13,011 bases of DNA. Origin: UMGS1279 sp045534095 (lineage in GTDB: Bacteria; Bacillota; Clostridia; Oscillospirales; Acutalibacteraceae). Position 1 is the first letter of the stretch, and each line of letters opens with the position of its first letter. The notes under the pieces are model-generated. The model was not told the origin of the DNA, searched no databases, and was given only the letters and a program-made list of their open reading frames with translations. This document shows positions 6,437-12,051 of the stretch, piece after piece. A program made the position numbers and the translations under genes. Location: the NCBI GenBank assembly GCA_045534095.1, contig JAZSJA010000013.1:1-13011 (forward strand), read 5' to 3'.

Positions 6437-7348
6437 TTATATGCTTCTTAAATAAATAATGGCTTCGTCGGCAAGAAAATCCATCTCTGCCATAACTTTA
6501 TCGGGGTCGCCGCCTTTTTTAGCAAGCTCCATAACCTTAAACTTAAAGCTTTCGTTTTTGCCTAGTGCCAAGGTTTTAAGTCCCGCTGCCGCATCGTCAT
6601 CTACAACGTTTATTTTAGAAATAACCTCGGCGGTAACACGCGTTACTTTACCTATGATTTTTGCGCCGTGGTCACGAAGGAGATCGGTAATGAGTGCGGG
6701 GTCGGTCAGGGGGATTTTTGAGGTAAAGGCATCATCAGGTGCGTCGGGGGTGGCGAGGGTAGGGGCAAAGGGTTCTTCGTCTTTTCCATCGGGTTCATTT
6801 GCAGGGGCATCTTCTAAAATCGATTCTTCGGCTATAACCGGTTCTGTAGACGAGTCCTCAAAGGCTGTGTCCTCAAGAATTTCATTCTCAATATCAGGCT
6901 CGGTGGCAGAAAAATCTTCGGCTATGGTTTCTGCCATCACAGGTTCTTCGGCAACGGGCTCCTCGGTAGGAATTTCGTCTGCATTGGGAGAAGAATTATC
7001 AATATTATCTGAAATATTTTCCTCAAATACAGGTGCCTTATTATATGTAGGAGTTTCGGGAATGATGGCGGTTTTTGCCTCTTCCTTTGCCGCCTCCAGT
7101 TCCTTATTAAGCTGAGCAATTTGCTTCTCATATTCGGCTTTTATGGTTTCGATTTGACCGTTTAATTTTTCTATTTCGTTATTGGTGGCAATTAAACCGT
7201 TTTTAAGTTGTTGATTTTCGGCCGTCAGTTCAGATGCCTTTTGCTCACTTTCATCCAAGCGGATATTTAGTATTTCGGATTCTTTTGCCCTGCGTTCAAG
7301 TTCGGCAAAAAGCGAGGAATTTTGAAGTGATAACTGTTTTTTATTCAT
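6437..7348 (-). CDS. coiled-coil protein with acidic linker, function unknown
   Basis: A 303-residue soluble protein with no signal peptide or membrane segment. Residues about 10-93 are strongly heptad-like and charged (ELERRAKESEILNIRLDESE and onward), a long coiled coil. Residues about 95-210 are a low-complexity linker rich in Glu, Asp, Pro and Ala, with repeated EEPV/AEE/EPD strings. Residues about 212-303 form a compact, mostly helical domain (LITDLLRDHGAKIIGKVTRV, then a helical end YLRSI) that I do not recognise. A perfect GGAGGT site (7354-7359) lies 5 bases before the ATG, so the start is firm. The layout (oligomerising rod, flexible acidic tether, C-terminal domain) suggests a scaffold or adaptor, which is inference only. 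It is transcribed away from nrdG, and an NrdR-like box overlaps its promoter. Confidence 0.8.
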   Translation of the reverse strand: MNKKQLSLQNSSLFAELERRAKESEILNIRLDESEQKASELTAENQQLKNGLIATNNEIEKLNGQIETIKAEYEKQIAQLNKELEAAKEEAKTAIIPETPTYNKAPVFEENISDNIDNSSPNADEIPTEEPVAEEPVMAETIAEDFSATEPDIENEILEDTAFEDSSTEPVIAEESILEDAPANEPDGKDEEPFAPTLATPDAPDDAFTSKIPLTDPALITDLLRDHGAKIIGKVTRVTAEVISKINVVDDDAAAGLKTLALGKNESFKFKVMELAKKGGDPDKVMAEMDFLADEAIIYLRSI

Positions 7349-7391
7349 AAAATACCTCCATCAGTATTACGTTATTAAATATCTATGACTC

Positions 7392-7420
7392 ATTTTACCA
7401 CAATATGTAGTGTAAATCAA
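7392..7420 (-). promoter_or_regulatory. promoter of the coiled-coil protein gene
   Basis: On the minus strand, TTGATT (7415-7420) and TAAAAT (7392-7397) are separated by 17 bases; the start site would be near 7385. The spacer contains the NrdR-like palindrome at 7398-7413. Confidence 0.6.
7398..7413. promoter_or_regulatory. NrdR-box-like palindrome between the coiled-coil gene and nrdG
   Basis: CCACAATATGTAGTGT matches the NrdR-box consensus ACACWATATATWGTGT at 14 of 16 positions. It fills the spacer of the leftward promoter and lies just upstream of the putative nrdG -35. I see no clear second box at three or four helical turns; an ACA..TGT palindrome at 7441-7452 is too weak to count. Confidence 0.6.
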
Positions 7421-7429
7421 TAATTTTTA

Positions 7430-7458
7430 TTGTTTTTATTACAAATATGTGTTATTAT
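7430..7458 (+). promoter_or_regulatory. possible nrdG promoter
   Basis: TTGTTT (7430-7435) and TATTAT (7453-7458) are separated by 17 bases. The region is extremely A/T rich, so chance matches are likely; the -10 could also be read a few bases further right. Confidence 0.4.
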
Positions 7459-7494
7459 ATAAAATAATAACTTTAATTTTTAAGAGGTATTTTT

Positions 7495-8187
7495 ATGGAA
7501 ATTATGGGACTGCAAAAATTAACCCTTTTGGATTTTCCGGGTAGAATGGCTTGTACAGTTTTTACGGGCGGATGCAATTTCCGTTGCCCTTTTTGCCACA
7601 ACGCATCGCTTGTTATTGGGCCCGAGTACGTCCCCCTTATGACGGAGGATGAATTTTTTGAGTTTTTAAATAAACGTTTTGGGGTTTTGGATGGCGTTTG
7701 TGTTACGGGCGGTGAGCCTACTCTACAACCCGATTTAGAAGAGTTTTTAACAAAAATCAAGAAAATTGGCTACTCTGTAAAGCTTGATACCAATGGCTTT
7801 TTGCCCGATAAGCTTATAGACCTTGTAAACAAAGGCCTTGTGGATTATGTGGCTATGGATATTAAAAGCTCCCCCTCGGGATACGGCAGAGCAACGGGTA
7901 TTCGCAATTTTAATATGGCGCCAATTAACCGCAGTATTGAATTTTTGAAAAGCGGTAAGGTGGATTTTGAGTTCCGTACCACCGTTGTCAGGGAGCTTCA
8001 TTCAGAGCAAGAAATACTAGATATAGGGGATTTGATTGCCGGTGACCACAAATACTACCTACAAGGTTTTGAGGATTCAGGCAACCTGATTAACGACGGA
8101 TTGCACGGATATAGCGAAAATGAGATGAAATCTTTGTTGAATTTGCTCAAAAATCGCCTTCCAAATGCCCAGATTCGAGGTTTGTGA
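7495..8187 (+). CDS. nrdG: anaerobic ribonucleoside-triphosphate reductase activating protein (radical SAM)
   Basis: A 230-residue radical SAM activase. The enzyme uses S-adenosylmethionine and a [4Fe-4S] cluster to draw a hydrogen from a glycine of NrdD. The start, GLQKLTLLDFPGRMACTVFT, is the typical opening of the longer NrdG subtype of Clostridia and archaea. The cluster ligands are C-x3-C-x2-C in GGCNFRCPFCHNASL. VCVTGGEPTLQPDLEEFL is the SAM-binding GGE motif, followed by KLDTNGF and YVAMDIKSS. AAGAGGT (7482-7488) lies 6 bases before the ATG at 7495; a second in-frame ATG three codons later is less well placed. The nrdD gene follows 155 bases downstream on the same strand, with no GC-rich terminator between, which confirms the assignment by context. 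Confidence 0.92.
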   Translation: MEIMGLQKLTLLDFPGRMACTVFTGGCNFRCPFCHNASLVIGPEYVPLMTEDEFFEFLNKRFGVLDGVCVTGGEPTLQPDLEEFLTKIKKIGYSVKLDTNGFLPDKLIDLVNKGLVDYVAMDIKSSPSGYGRATGIRNFNMAPINRSIEFLKSGKVDFEFRTTVVRELHSEQEILDIGDLIAGDHKYYLQGFEDSGNLINDGLHGYSENEMKSLLNLLKNRLPNAQIRGL

Positions 8188-8198
8188 AAATAATTGGT

Positions 8199-8214
8199 AC
8201 ACAATATCTAGTGT
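8199..8214. promoter_or_regulatory. NrdR box 1 upstream of nrdD
   Basis: ACACAATATCTAGTGT matches the NrdR-box consensus ACACWATATATWGTGT at 15 of 16 positions. NrdR is the zinc-finger/ATP-cone repressor that controls ribonucleotide reductase genes in most bacteria. It lies 40 bases before the nrdD -35. Confidence 0.85.
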
Positions 8215-8230
8215 TAAGTTGAAAAATTTT

Positions 8231-8246
8231 TTACAATATTTTGTAT
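8231..8246. promoter_or_regulatory. NrdR-like box 2 upstream of nrdD
   Basis: TTACAATATTTTGTAT fits the NrdR consensus at 12 of 16 positions and has a palindromic core TACAA-TATT-TTGTA (8232-8245). It begins 32 bases after box 1 and 33 bases before box 3, so all three face the same side of the helix. Confidence 0.55.
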
Positions 8247-8253
8247 TTTCCTA

Positions 8254-8282
8254 TTGACAAACGACACAATATATAATATACT
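8254..8282 (+). promoter_or_regulatory. nrdD promoter
   Basis: A perfect TTGACA (8254-8259) and TATACT (8277-8282) are separated by 17 bases, with a start site near 8289. NrdR box 3 lies in the spacer and reaches into the -10. The TATAAT at 8272-8277 is only 12 bases from the -35 and is not used with it. Confidence 0.82.
8264..8279. promoter_or_regulatory. NrdR box 3 inside the nrdD promoter
   Basis: ACACAATATATAATAT matches the NrdR consensus at 14 of 16 positions; its right half is degenerate, where it merges with the -10 box. Binding here would directly exclude RNA polymerase. Confidence 0.7.
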
Positions 8283-8342
8283 TGTATACGCACCCGAAAA
8301 TGGAAAAAGAAAAAATTAGGGAAAAAAGAAAGGAGAAAATTT

Positions 8343-10718
8343 ATGTATACCGTACTTAAAAGAGACGGAAAGGTTGTAGATTTTAATCTAAACAAAATTT
8401 CCGAAGCAATTACCATGGCTTTTGAAGCACAAGAAAAAGAGTTTAACCCCAATATTATTGATTTTTTAGCACTTAAAGTTACCGCTGATTTTGAACCCAA
8501 AATCAAAGAGCATCGCATTGCCGTTGAGGATATTCAAGATAGCGTTGAGTCTGTTTTGGTTCAGGCAGGTTATGCCGACGTAGCAAAGGCATATATTCTT
8601 TATCGTCGTCAAAGAGAAAAACTCCGTAACATTAAATCTACCATTGTTGATTACAAACAGATTGTTGATGATTACGTTAAGGTTAACGACTGGCGTGTTA
8701 AAGAAAACTCTACCGTTACCTATTCTGTAGGTGGCCTTATTCTTAATAACTCCGGCGCTATTACCGCTAACTATTGGCTTAGCGAAATCTACGATGATGA
8801 TATTGCAAATGCACACCGCAATGCAGATATTCATATTCACGATTTATCAATGCTTACCGGTTACTGTGCAGGTTGGTCACTTAAACAGCTTATTCAAGAG
8901 GGTCTTGGCGGCGTTACAGGTAAAATCACCTCTGCCCCTGCAAAACATCTTGCAACCCTTTGTAACCAAATGGTAAACTTCCTTGGTATTATGCAAAATG
9001 AGTGGGCAGGCGCACAGGCATTCTCCTCTTTTGATACCTATCTTGCACCCTTTGTCAAGGCAGATAACCTTGATTATGATCAGGTTAAAAAGTGCATTGA
9101 ATCCTTTGTTTACGGCGTAAATACTCCTTCACGTTGGGGTACACAGGCTCCTTTCTCTAACATCACTTTAGACTGGACCGTTCCTAACGATTTGGCAGAG
9201 CTTAACGCAATTGTAGGCGGTAAGGAAATGCCCTTTAAATATAAAGATTGTAAGAAAGAAATGGATATGGTTAACAAAGCCTTTATCGAGATTATGATTG
9301 AAGGCGACGCTAACGGACGTGGATTCCAGTATCCTATCCCAACCTATTCCATCACCGCTGATTTTGATTGGTCCGAAACCGAGAACAACAAGCTTCTTTT
9401 CGAGATGACCTCTAAATACGGTACTCCTTACTTCTCAAATTATATCAACAGCGATATGGAGCCCAGCGACGTTCGTAGTATGTGCTGCAGACTTCGTTTG
9501 GATCTTCGTGAACTCAGAAAGAAATCAGGCGGCTTCTTCGGTAGCGGTGAAAGCACCGGTTCTGTTGGTGTTGTTACCATCAATATGCCTAGAATCGCAT
9601 ATCTTTCCAACACCCCTGAGGAGTTCTATCAAAGACTTGACCATATGATGGATATTTCTGCTCGTTCACTTAAAATCAAGAGAAAGGTTATCACCAATCT
9701 TTTGGAAGAGGGTCTTTATCCCTACACCAAGCGTTATCTTGGTAGCTTTGATAACCACTTCTCAACCATCGGTCTTGTTGGTATGAACGAGGTTGGTCTT
9801 AACGCAAAATGGCTTAAAGCCGATATGACAAGTGAAGCAACTCAAGAATTCACTAAAGAGGTTCTTAACCATATGAGAGAACGTCTTTCTGACTATCAGG
9901 AAGAATACGGCGATCTCTACAACCTTGAGGCAACTCCTGCTGAGTCTACAAGTTACCGTCTTGCAAAGCATGACCTCAAGCACTATGCAGATATTGTTAC
10001 TGCTGCTGATTTAACCAAGGGCGAGTCACCCTACTATACCAACTCTTCACATCTCCCCGTTGGCTATACTGATGATATTTTCGCAGCTTTGGATATTCAA
10101 GATGAGCTTCAAACCCTTTATACCTCGGGTACTGTTTTCCATGCATTCCTTGGTGAAAAACTCCCCGATTGGAAGGCCGCTGCAAATCTTATCCGCAAGA
10201 TTGCTGAAAACTATAAGCTTCCTTATTATACCCTTTCTCCCACATACTCAGTATGTAAGAGCCACGGCTACATTCAAGGCGAGGTTTATAACTGCCCTGA
10301 GTGTGGTGAGAAAACTGAGGTTTATAGCCGTATTACCGGTTACTATCGTCCTGTTCAGAACTGGAATGATGGTAAATCTCAAGAATATAAGCACAGACAG
10401 GTTTATACTCCCGCTAAGTTTGGTAAGGAGTTAGTTTCCAGAAAAAATGCTCCTGCAGTAGCAGAAGCAGAAACTTGCACTACTTGTGAGGATAAGGTAT
10501 TGCTCTTCGCAACCACTACCTGCCCCAACTGCAAAATGGCAGAAAAATTCTTAGATAAAGCAGGCATCACTTTTGAGAAGATTTACGCAGACCAAAATCC
10601 CGCACTTGCTGAGCAGTATGATATTCATCAAGCTCCCACACTTGTGGTAAACGGCGAGAAAATTGTAAATCTTTCCAACATCAAAGCATTTATCGAGCAG
10701 ACCGAAACTGTAAAATAA
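8343..10718 (+). CDS. nrdD: class III (anaerobic) ribonucleotide reductase with fused C-terminal redoxin
   Basis: A 791-residue glycyl-radical enzyme that reduces ribonucleoside triphosphates to deoxyribonucleotides without oxygen. Residues 1 to about 93 are an ATP-cone (VLKRDGKVVDFNLNKISEAI), the allosteric on/off site. The catalytic body contains the active-site double cysteine RSMCCRLRLD (C381, C382) and GSVGVVTINMPRI. The C-terminal zinc site is C638, H641, C651 and C654, just before the glycyl-radical loop RITGYY with G666. Unusually for the family, residues about 715-791 form a glutaredoxin/NrdH-like domain with active site C727-P-N-C730 and cis-proline P765 in QAPTLVV. The joining linker carries another cysteine pair, C712-x2-C715. 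The domain could deliver electrons in cis instead of formate or a free redoxin (inference). AAGGAG at 8330-8335 lies 7 bases before the ATG. Confidence 0.95.
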   Translation: MYTVLKRDGKVVDFNLNKISEAITMAFEAQEKEFNPNIIDFLALKVTADFEPKIKEHRIAVEDIQDSVESVLVQAGYADVAKAYILYRRQREKLRNIKSTIVDYKQIVDDYVKVNDWRVKENSTVTYSVGGLILNNSGAITANYWLSEIYDDDIANAHRNADIHIHDLSMLTGYCAGWSLKQLIQEGLGGVTGKITSAPAKHLATLCNQMVNFLGIMQNEWAGAQAFSSFDTYLAPFVKADNLDYDQVKKCIESFVYGVNTPSRWGTQAPFSNITLDWTVPNDLAELNAIVGGKEMPFKYKDCKKEMDMVNKAFIEIMIEGDANGRGFQYPIPTYSITADFDWSETENNKLLFEMTSKYGTPYFSNYINSDMEPSDVRSMCCRLRLDLRELRKKSGGFFGSGESTGSVGVVTINMPRIAYLSNTPEEFYQRLDHMMDISARSLKIKRKVITNLLEEGLYPYTKRYLGSFDNHFSTIGLVGMNEVGLNAKWLKADMTSEATQEFTKEVLNHMRERLSDYQEEYGDLYNLEATPAESTSYRLAKHDLKHYADIVTAADLTKGESPYYTNSSHLPVGYTDDIFAALDIQDELQTLYTSGTVFHAFLGEKLPDWKAAANLIRKIAENYKLPYYTLSPTYSVCKSHGYIQGEVYNCPECGEKTEVYSRITGYYRPVQNWNDGKSQEYKHRQVYTPAKFGKELVSRKNAPAVAEAETCTTCEDKVLLFATTTCPNCKMAEKFLDKAGITFEKIYADQNPALAEQYDIHQAPTLVVNGEKIVNLSNIKAFIEQTETVK

Positions 10719-10726
10719 TAAAAGAT

Positions 10727-10766
10727 AAAATCATCCGTATCAAGCAATTGGTACGGATGATTTTTT
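10727..10766 (+). terminator. intrinsic terminator of nrdD
   Basis: TCATCCGTA (10731-10739) pairs perfectly with TACGGATGA (10752-10760). The stem is extended by AAAA/TTTT, with a 12-base loop and a T6 tract (10761-10766). It separates nrdD from the small-peptide locus whose -35 begins 5 bases later. Confidence 0.92.
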
Positions 10767-10770
10767 GTTG

Positions 10771-10799
10771 TTGCAATATTTGTAAAAATTTGTTATAAT
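10771..10799 (+). promoter_or_regulatory. promoter of the holin-like toxin mRNA
   Basis: TTGCAA (10771-10776) and a perfect TATAAT (10794-10799) are separated by 17 bases, with an extended -10 TG one base ahead (TGTTATAAT). The start site would be near 10806, leaving an untranslated leader of nearly 100 bases. Confidence 0.8.
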
Positions 10800-10831
10800 G
10801 TTTTTGGCTTTGGTTTACTAAGGCTAAGGCT

Positions 10832-10850
10832 ACCAAACGGTAGGCGGTTA
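10832..10850 (+). repeat. split direct repeat, copy 1 (toxin 5' leader)
   Basis: ACCAAAC (10832-10838) and GCGGTTA (10844-10850) with 5 bases between. The same two 7-mers recur in the same order at 10997-11013 with 3 bases between. Because copy 2 is transcribed from the other strand in the antisense RNA, the two RNAs are complementary here. Confidence 0.8.
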
Positions 10851-10851
10851 G

Positions 10852-10893
10852 CTCTCCTATATGGAGGGTGCTTTTTCCCTCCGGAAAGGAGGG
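10852..10893 (+). promoter_or_regulatory. leader hairpins that hide the toxin ribosome binding site
   Basis: Hairpin A pairs CTCTCC (10852-10857) with GGAGGG (10863-10868). Hairpin B pairs CCCTCC (10877-10882) with GGAGGG (10888-10893) around GGAAA. The GGAGGG of hairpin B is the ribosome binding site of the peptide. The CCCTCC strand could instead pair with the GGAGGG of hairpin A and leave the site free, so two exclusive folds are possible. Confidence 0.6.
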
Positions 10894-10901
10894 CGATAGC
10901 A

Positions 10902-10985
10902 ATGGTTACATATACTGATTTAATTCAAATCGGCATTTTAATTATTGGCGCAATCGGTCTGTTTTTACAGATAAAAAAGAAATAA
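10902..10985 (+). CDS. 27-residue holin-like peptide, putative type I toxin
   Basis: A small peptide that begins MVTYTDLIQIGILIIGAIG and ends LQIKKK. It has a short polar N-terminus, one hydrophobic transmembrane segment (about residues 8-23) and a lysine tail. This is the build of the 'putative holin-like toxin' peptides of Firmicutes (TxpA/BsrG-like group), which insert in the cell membrane and are silenced by an antisense RNA. AAAGGAGGG (10885-10893) lies 8 bases before the ATG, inside a hairpin. It has its own consensus promoter and lies head-to-head with a predicted antisense RNA gene. Toxicity is inferred from the family and the locus layout. An alternative is a small regulatory membrane peptide. 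Confidence 0.75.
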   Translation: MVTYTDLIQIGILIIGAIGLFLQIKKK

Positions 10986-11013
10986 CCGCCCAAGCGACCA
11001 AACTTAGCGGTTA
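10983..11013 (-). terminator. terminator of the antisense RNA
   Basis: TAACCGC (10983-10989) and GCGGTTA (11007-11013) form a 7-bp stem with a 17-base loop. Read on the minus strand it is followed by ATTTCTTTTTTATC. On the plus strand only AAATTCTTAATC follows, so it should stop the antisense RNA better than the toxin message. Confidence 0.65.
10997..11013 (+). repeat. split direct repeat, copy 2 (in the antisense terminator hairpin)
   Basis: ACCAAAC (10997-11003) and GCGGTTA (11007-11013), 3 bases apart, repeat the 7-mers of the toxin leader. They form the loop and one arm of the antisense RNA terminator. Confidence 0.8.
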
Positions 11014-11070
11014 AATTCTTAATCACAAATTTGCGAGCTAACCGTCTTCCGGTAGCCTTTCTGTGTAATT

Positions 11071-11099
11071 ATTCTATCACAGAACATAAAAAAAGTCAA
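11071..11099 (-). promoter_or_regulatory. minus-strand promoter of the antisense RNA
   Basis: On the minus strand, TTGACT (11094-11099) and TAGAAT (11071-11076) are separated by exactly 17 bases, with an extended -10 (TGATAGAAT). No leftward protein gene exists here, so it must drive a short RNA. It is at least as good as the toxin promoter. Confidence 0.8.
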
Positions 11100-11125
11100 T
11101 ACTTTAGTTTTTAGGAGAATGAAAT

Positions 11126-12040
11126 ATGTATGATATTATTGTTGTAGGTGCGGGTCCTGCGGGACTTACCGCCGCACTTTATGGCTGCCGAGCAGATAAA
11201 TCGGTGCTTGTAATTGAAAAAGAGACTTTTGGGGGTCAGATTACATACTCCCCCAGGGTGGAAAATTATCCCGGTTTTAACGTTATGAGCGGTAATGAAT
11301 TTGCCGAAAAACTTATAGATCAGGTTACCGAACAGGGTGCCGAAATTGAGATGGATACCGTTACTTCCATAGAGGGCGAAGCAGGTGATTTCACCGTTCA
11401 CGGTCAGTCAGCAGATTATAAGGGAAAGACCGTTATTATCGCCGCAGGCTCTAAGCATCGTCAGTTAGGGCTTCCAAAGGAAAACCAGCTTATTGGCGAG
11501 GGTGTTTCTTACTGTGCCGTTTGTGATGGCGCGTTTTATAAAGATAAAACCGTAGCCGTTATTGGTGGCGGTAACACCGCACTTCAAGAGGCTATTGCAC
11601 TCAGCGAGGGCTGTACCCACGTTTACCTTGTGCAAAATCTTGACTTTTTAACAGGCGAGGAAAGACTCCAAAGAGATATTGAGAAAAAAGATAACATCAC
11701 CGTTATTTTGGGTAAGGTTGTTAAGGAGCTTCTTGGAGACAAATCTATGACAGGTATTGTTATTACCGACAATAATGGCAACGCCGAAACCCTTGATGTG
11801 GACGGCATTTTTGTTGCTATTGGTCAAAAGCCCGAAAACGAGCCCTTTAAGGATGTGCTCACATTAGATGACTGGGGATATATAGTATCGGGTGAGGACT
11901 GTCTACCCGACGGTGCAAAAAAAGGCATCTTTGTTGCGGGGGATTGCCGTACCAAAAAAATTCGTCAGGTTACTACCGCAACAGGGGACGGCGCAGTTTC
12001 CGCCCTTGCCGCCTGCCGACTTATTGATGAAATGAAATAA
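11126..12040 (+). CDS. trxB: thioredoxin-disulfide reductase-like flavoprotein
   Basis: A 304-residue, low-molecular-weight thioredoxin reductase-type enzyme, which passes electrons through FAD and a redox cysteine pair to thioredoxin. FAD binding is shown by VGAGPAGLTAALYGCRA at the N-terminus and FVAGDCR...RQVTTATGDG near the end. The active site is C130-A-V-C133-D134, as expected. The second nucleotide site keeps GGGNTA (147-152), but the NADPH-selecting motif HRRxxFRA is replaced by QNLDFLTG (Q170, N171, L172, T176). The donor may therefore not be NADPH: NADH or a protein such as ferredoxin is possible. AGGAG (11113-11117) lies 8 bases before the ATG. I see no convincing rightward promoter nearby, so it may be read from the peptide-gene promoter. 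A partner could be the redoxin domain of the upstream NrdD (inference). Confidence 0.87.
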   Translation: MYDIIVVGAGPAGLTAALYGCRADKSVLVIEKETFGGQITYSPRVENYPGFNVMSGNEFAEKLIDQVTEQGAEIEMDTVTSIEGEAGDFTVHGQSADYKGKTVIIAAGSKHRQLGLPKENQLIGEGVSYCAVCDGAFYKDKTVAVIGGGNTALQEAIALSEGCTHVYLVQNLDFLTGEERLQRDIEKKDNITVILGKVVKELLGDKSMTGIVITDNNGNAETLDVDGIFVAIGQKPENEPFKDVLTLDDWGYIVSGEDCLPDGAKKGIFVAGDCRTKKIRQVTTATGDGAVSALAACRLIDEMK

Positions 12041-12051
12041 TCTGTATAAAA

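Larger units (their letters stand above)
10826..11059. repeat. long-range inverted repeat enclosing the small peptide gene
   Basis: AAGGCTACC (10826-10834) and CGGTTAGCTC (10845-10854) are the exact reverse complements of GGTAGCCTT (11051-11059) and GAGCTAACCG (11035-11044), with a 10/6-base internal loop. A toxin message reaching 11059 could close its 5' and 3' ends. Because the antisense RNA starts just beyond, both RNAs carry nearly the same 5' leader motif. Confidence 0.8.
10974..11064 (-). ncRNA. predicted antisense antitoxin RNA, about 91 nt
   Basis: The RNA would start near 11064 from the minus-strand promoter and run back into the 3' end of the peptide gene. It ends at a hairpin, TAACCGC (from 11013) with GCGGTTA (to 10983), followed by ATTTCTTTTTT on the minus strand, an intrinsic terminator. 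It covers the last codons and stop of the peptide gene in antisense. The terminator loop exposes GUUUGGUC, which includes a YUNR-type UUGG and is complementary to ACCAAAC in the toxin leader. Its 5' part repeats the toxin leader motif AAGGCUACC..CGGUUAGCUC. No Rfam family is recognised. The evidence is promoter, terminator and complementarity, not expression. Confidence 0.65.

Noticed and set aside
6459..7115. Long open frame of 218 codons on the plus strand
   Set aside because: It lies opposite the coiled-coil gene, has a Ser/Ala-rich translation produced by the Glu/Ala-rich codons of that gene, and has no ribosome binding site.
7439..7454. Second NrdR box upstream of nrdG, 41 bases from the first
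   Set aside because: Only 7 of 16 consensus positions match, no better than chance in such A/T-rich DNA.
10060..10434. Open frame of 124 codons on the plus strand inside nrdD
   Set aside because: It is an out-of-frame shadow of the well-conserved nrdD coding sequence.
10861..10899. 12-codon upstream frame (MEGAFSLRKGGR) ending 2 bases before the peptide ATG
   Set aside because: No ribosome binding site precedes it, and its sequence is fixed by the two GGAGGG/CCCTCC hairpins. It could be a coupling leader, but nothing shows translation.
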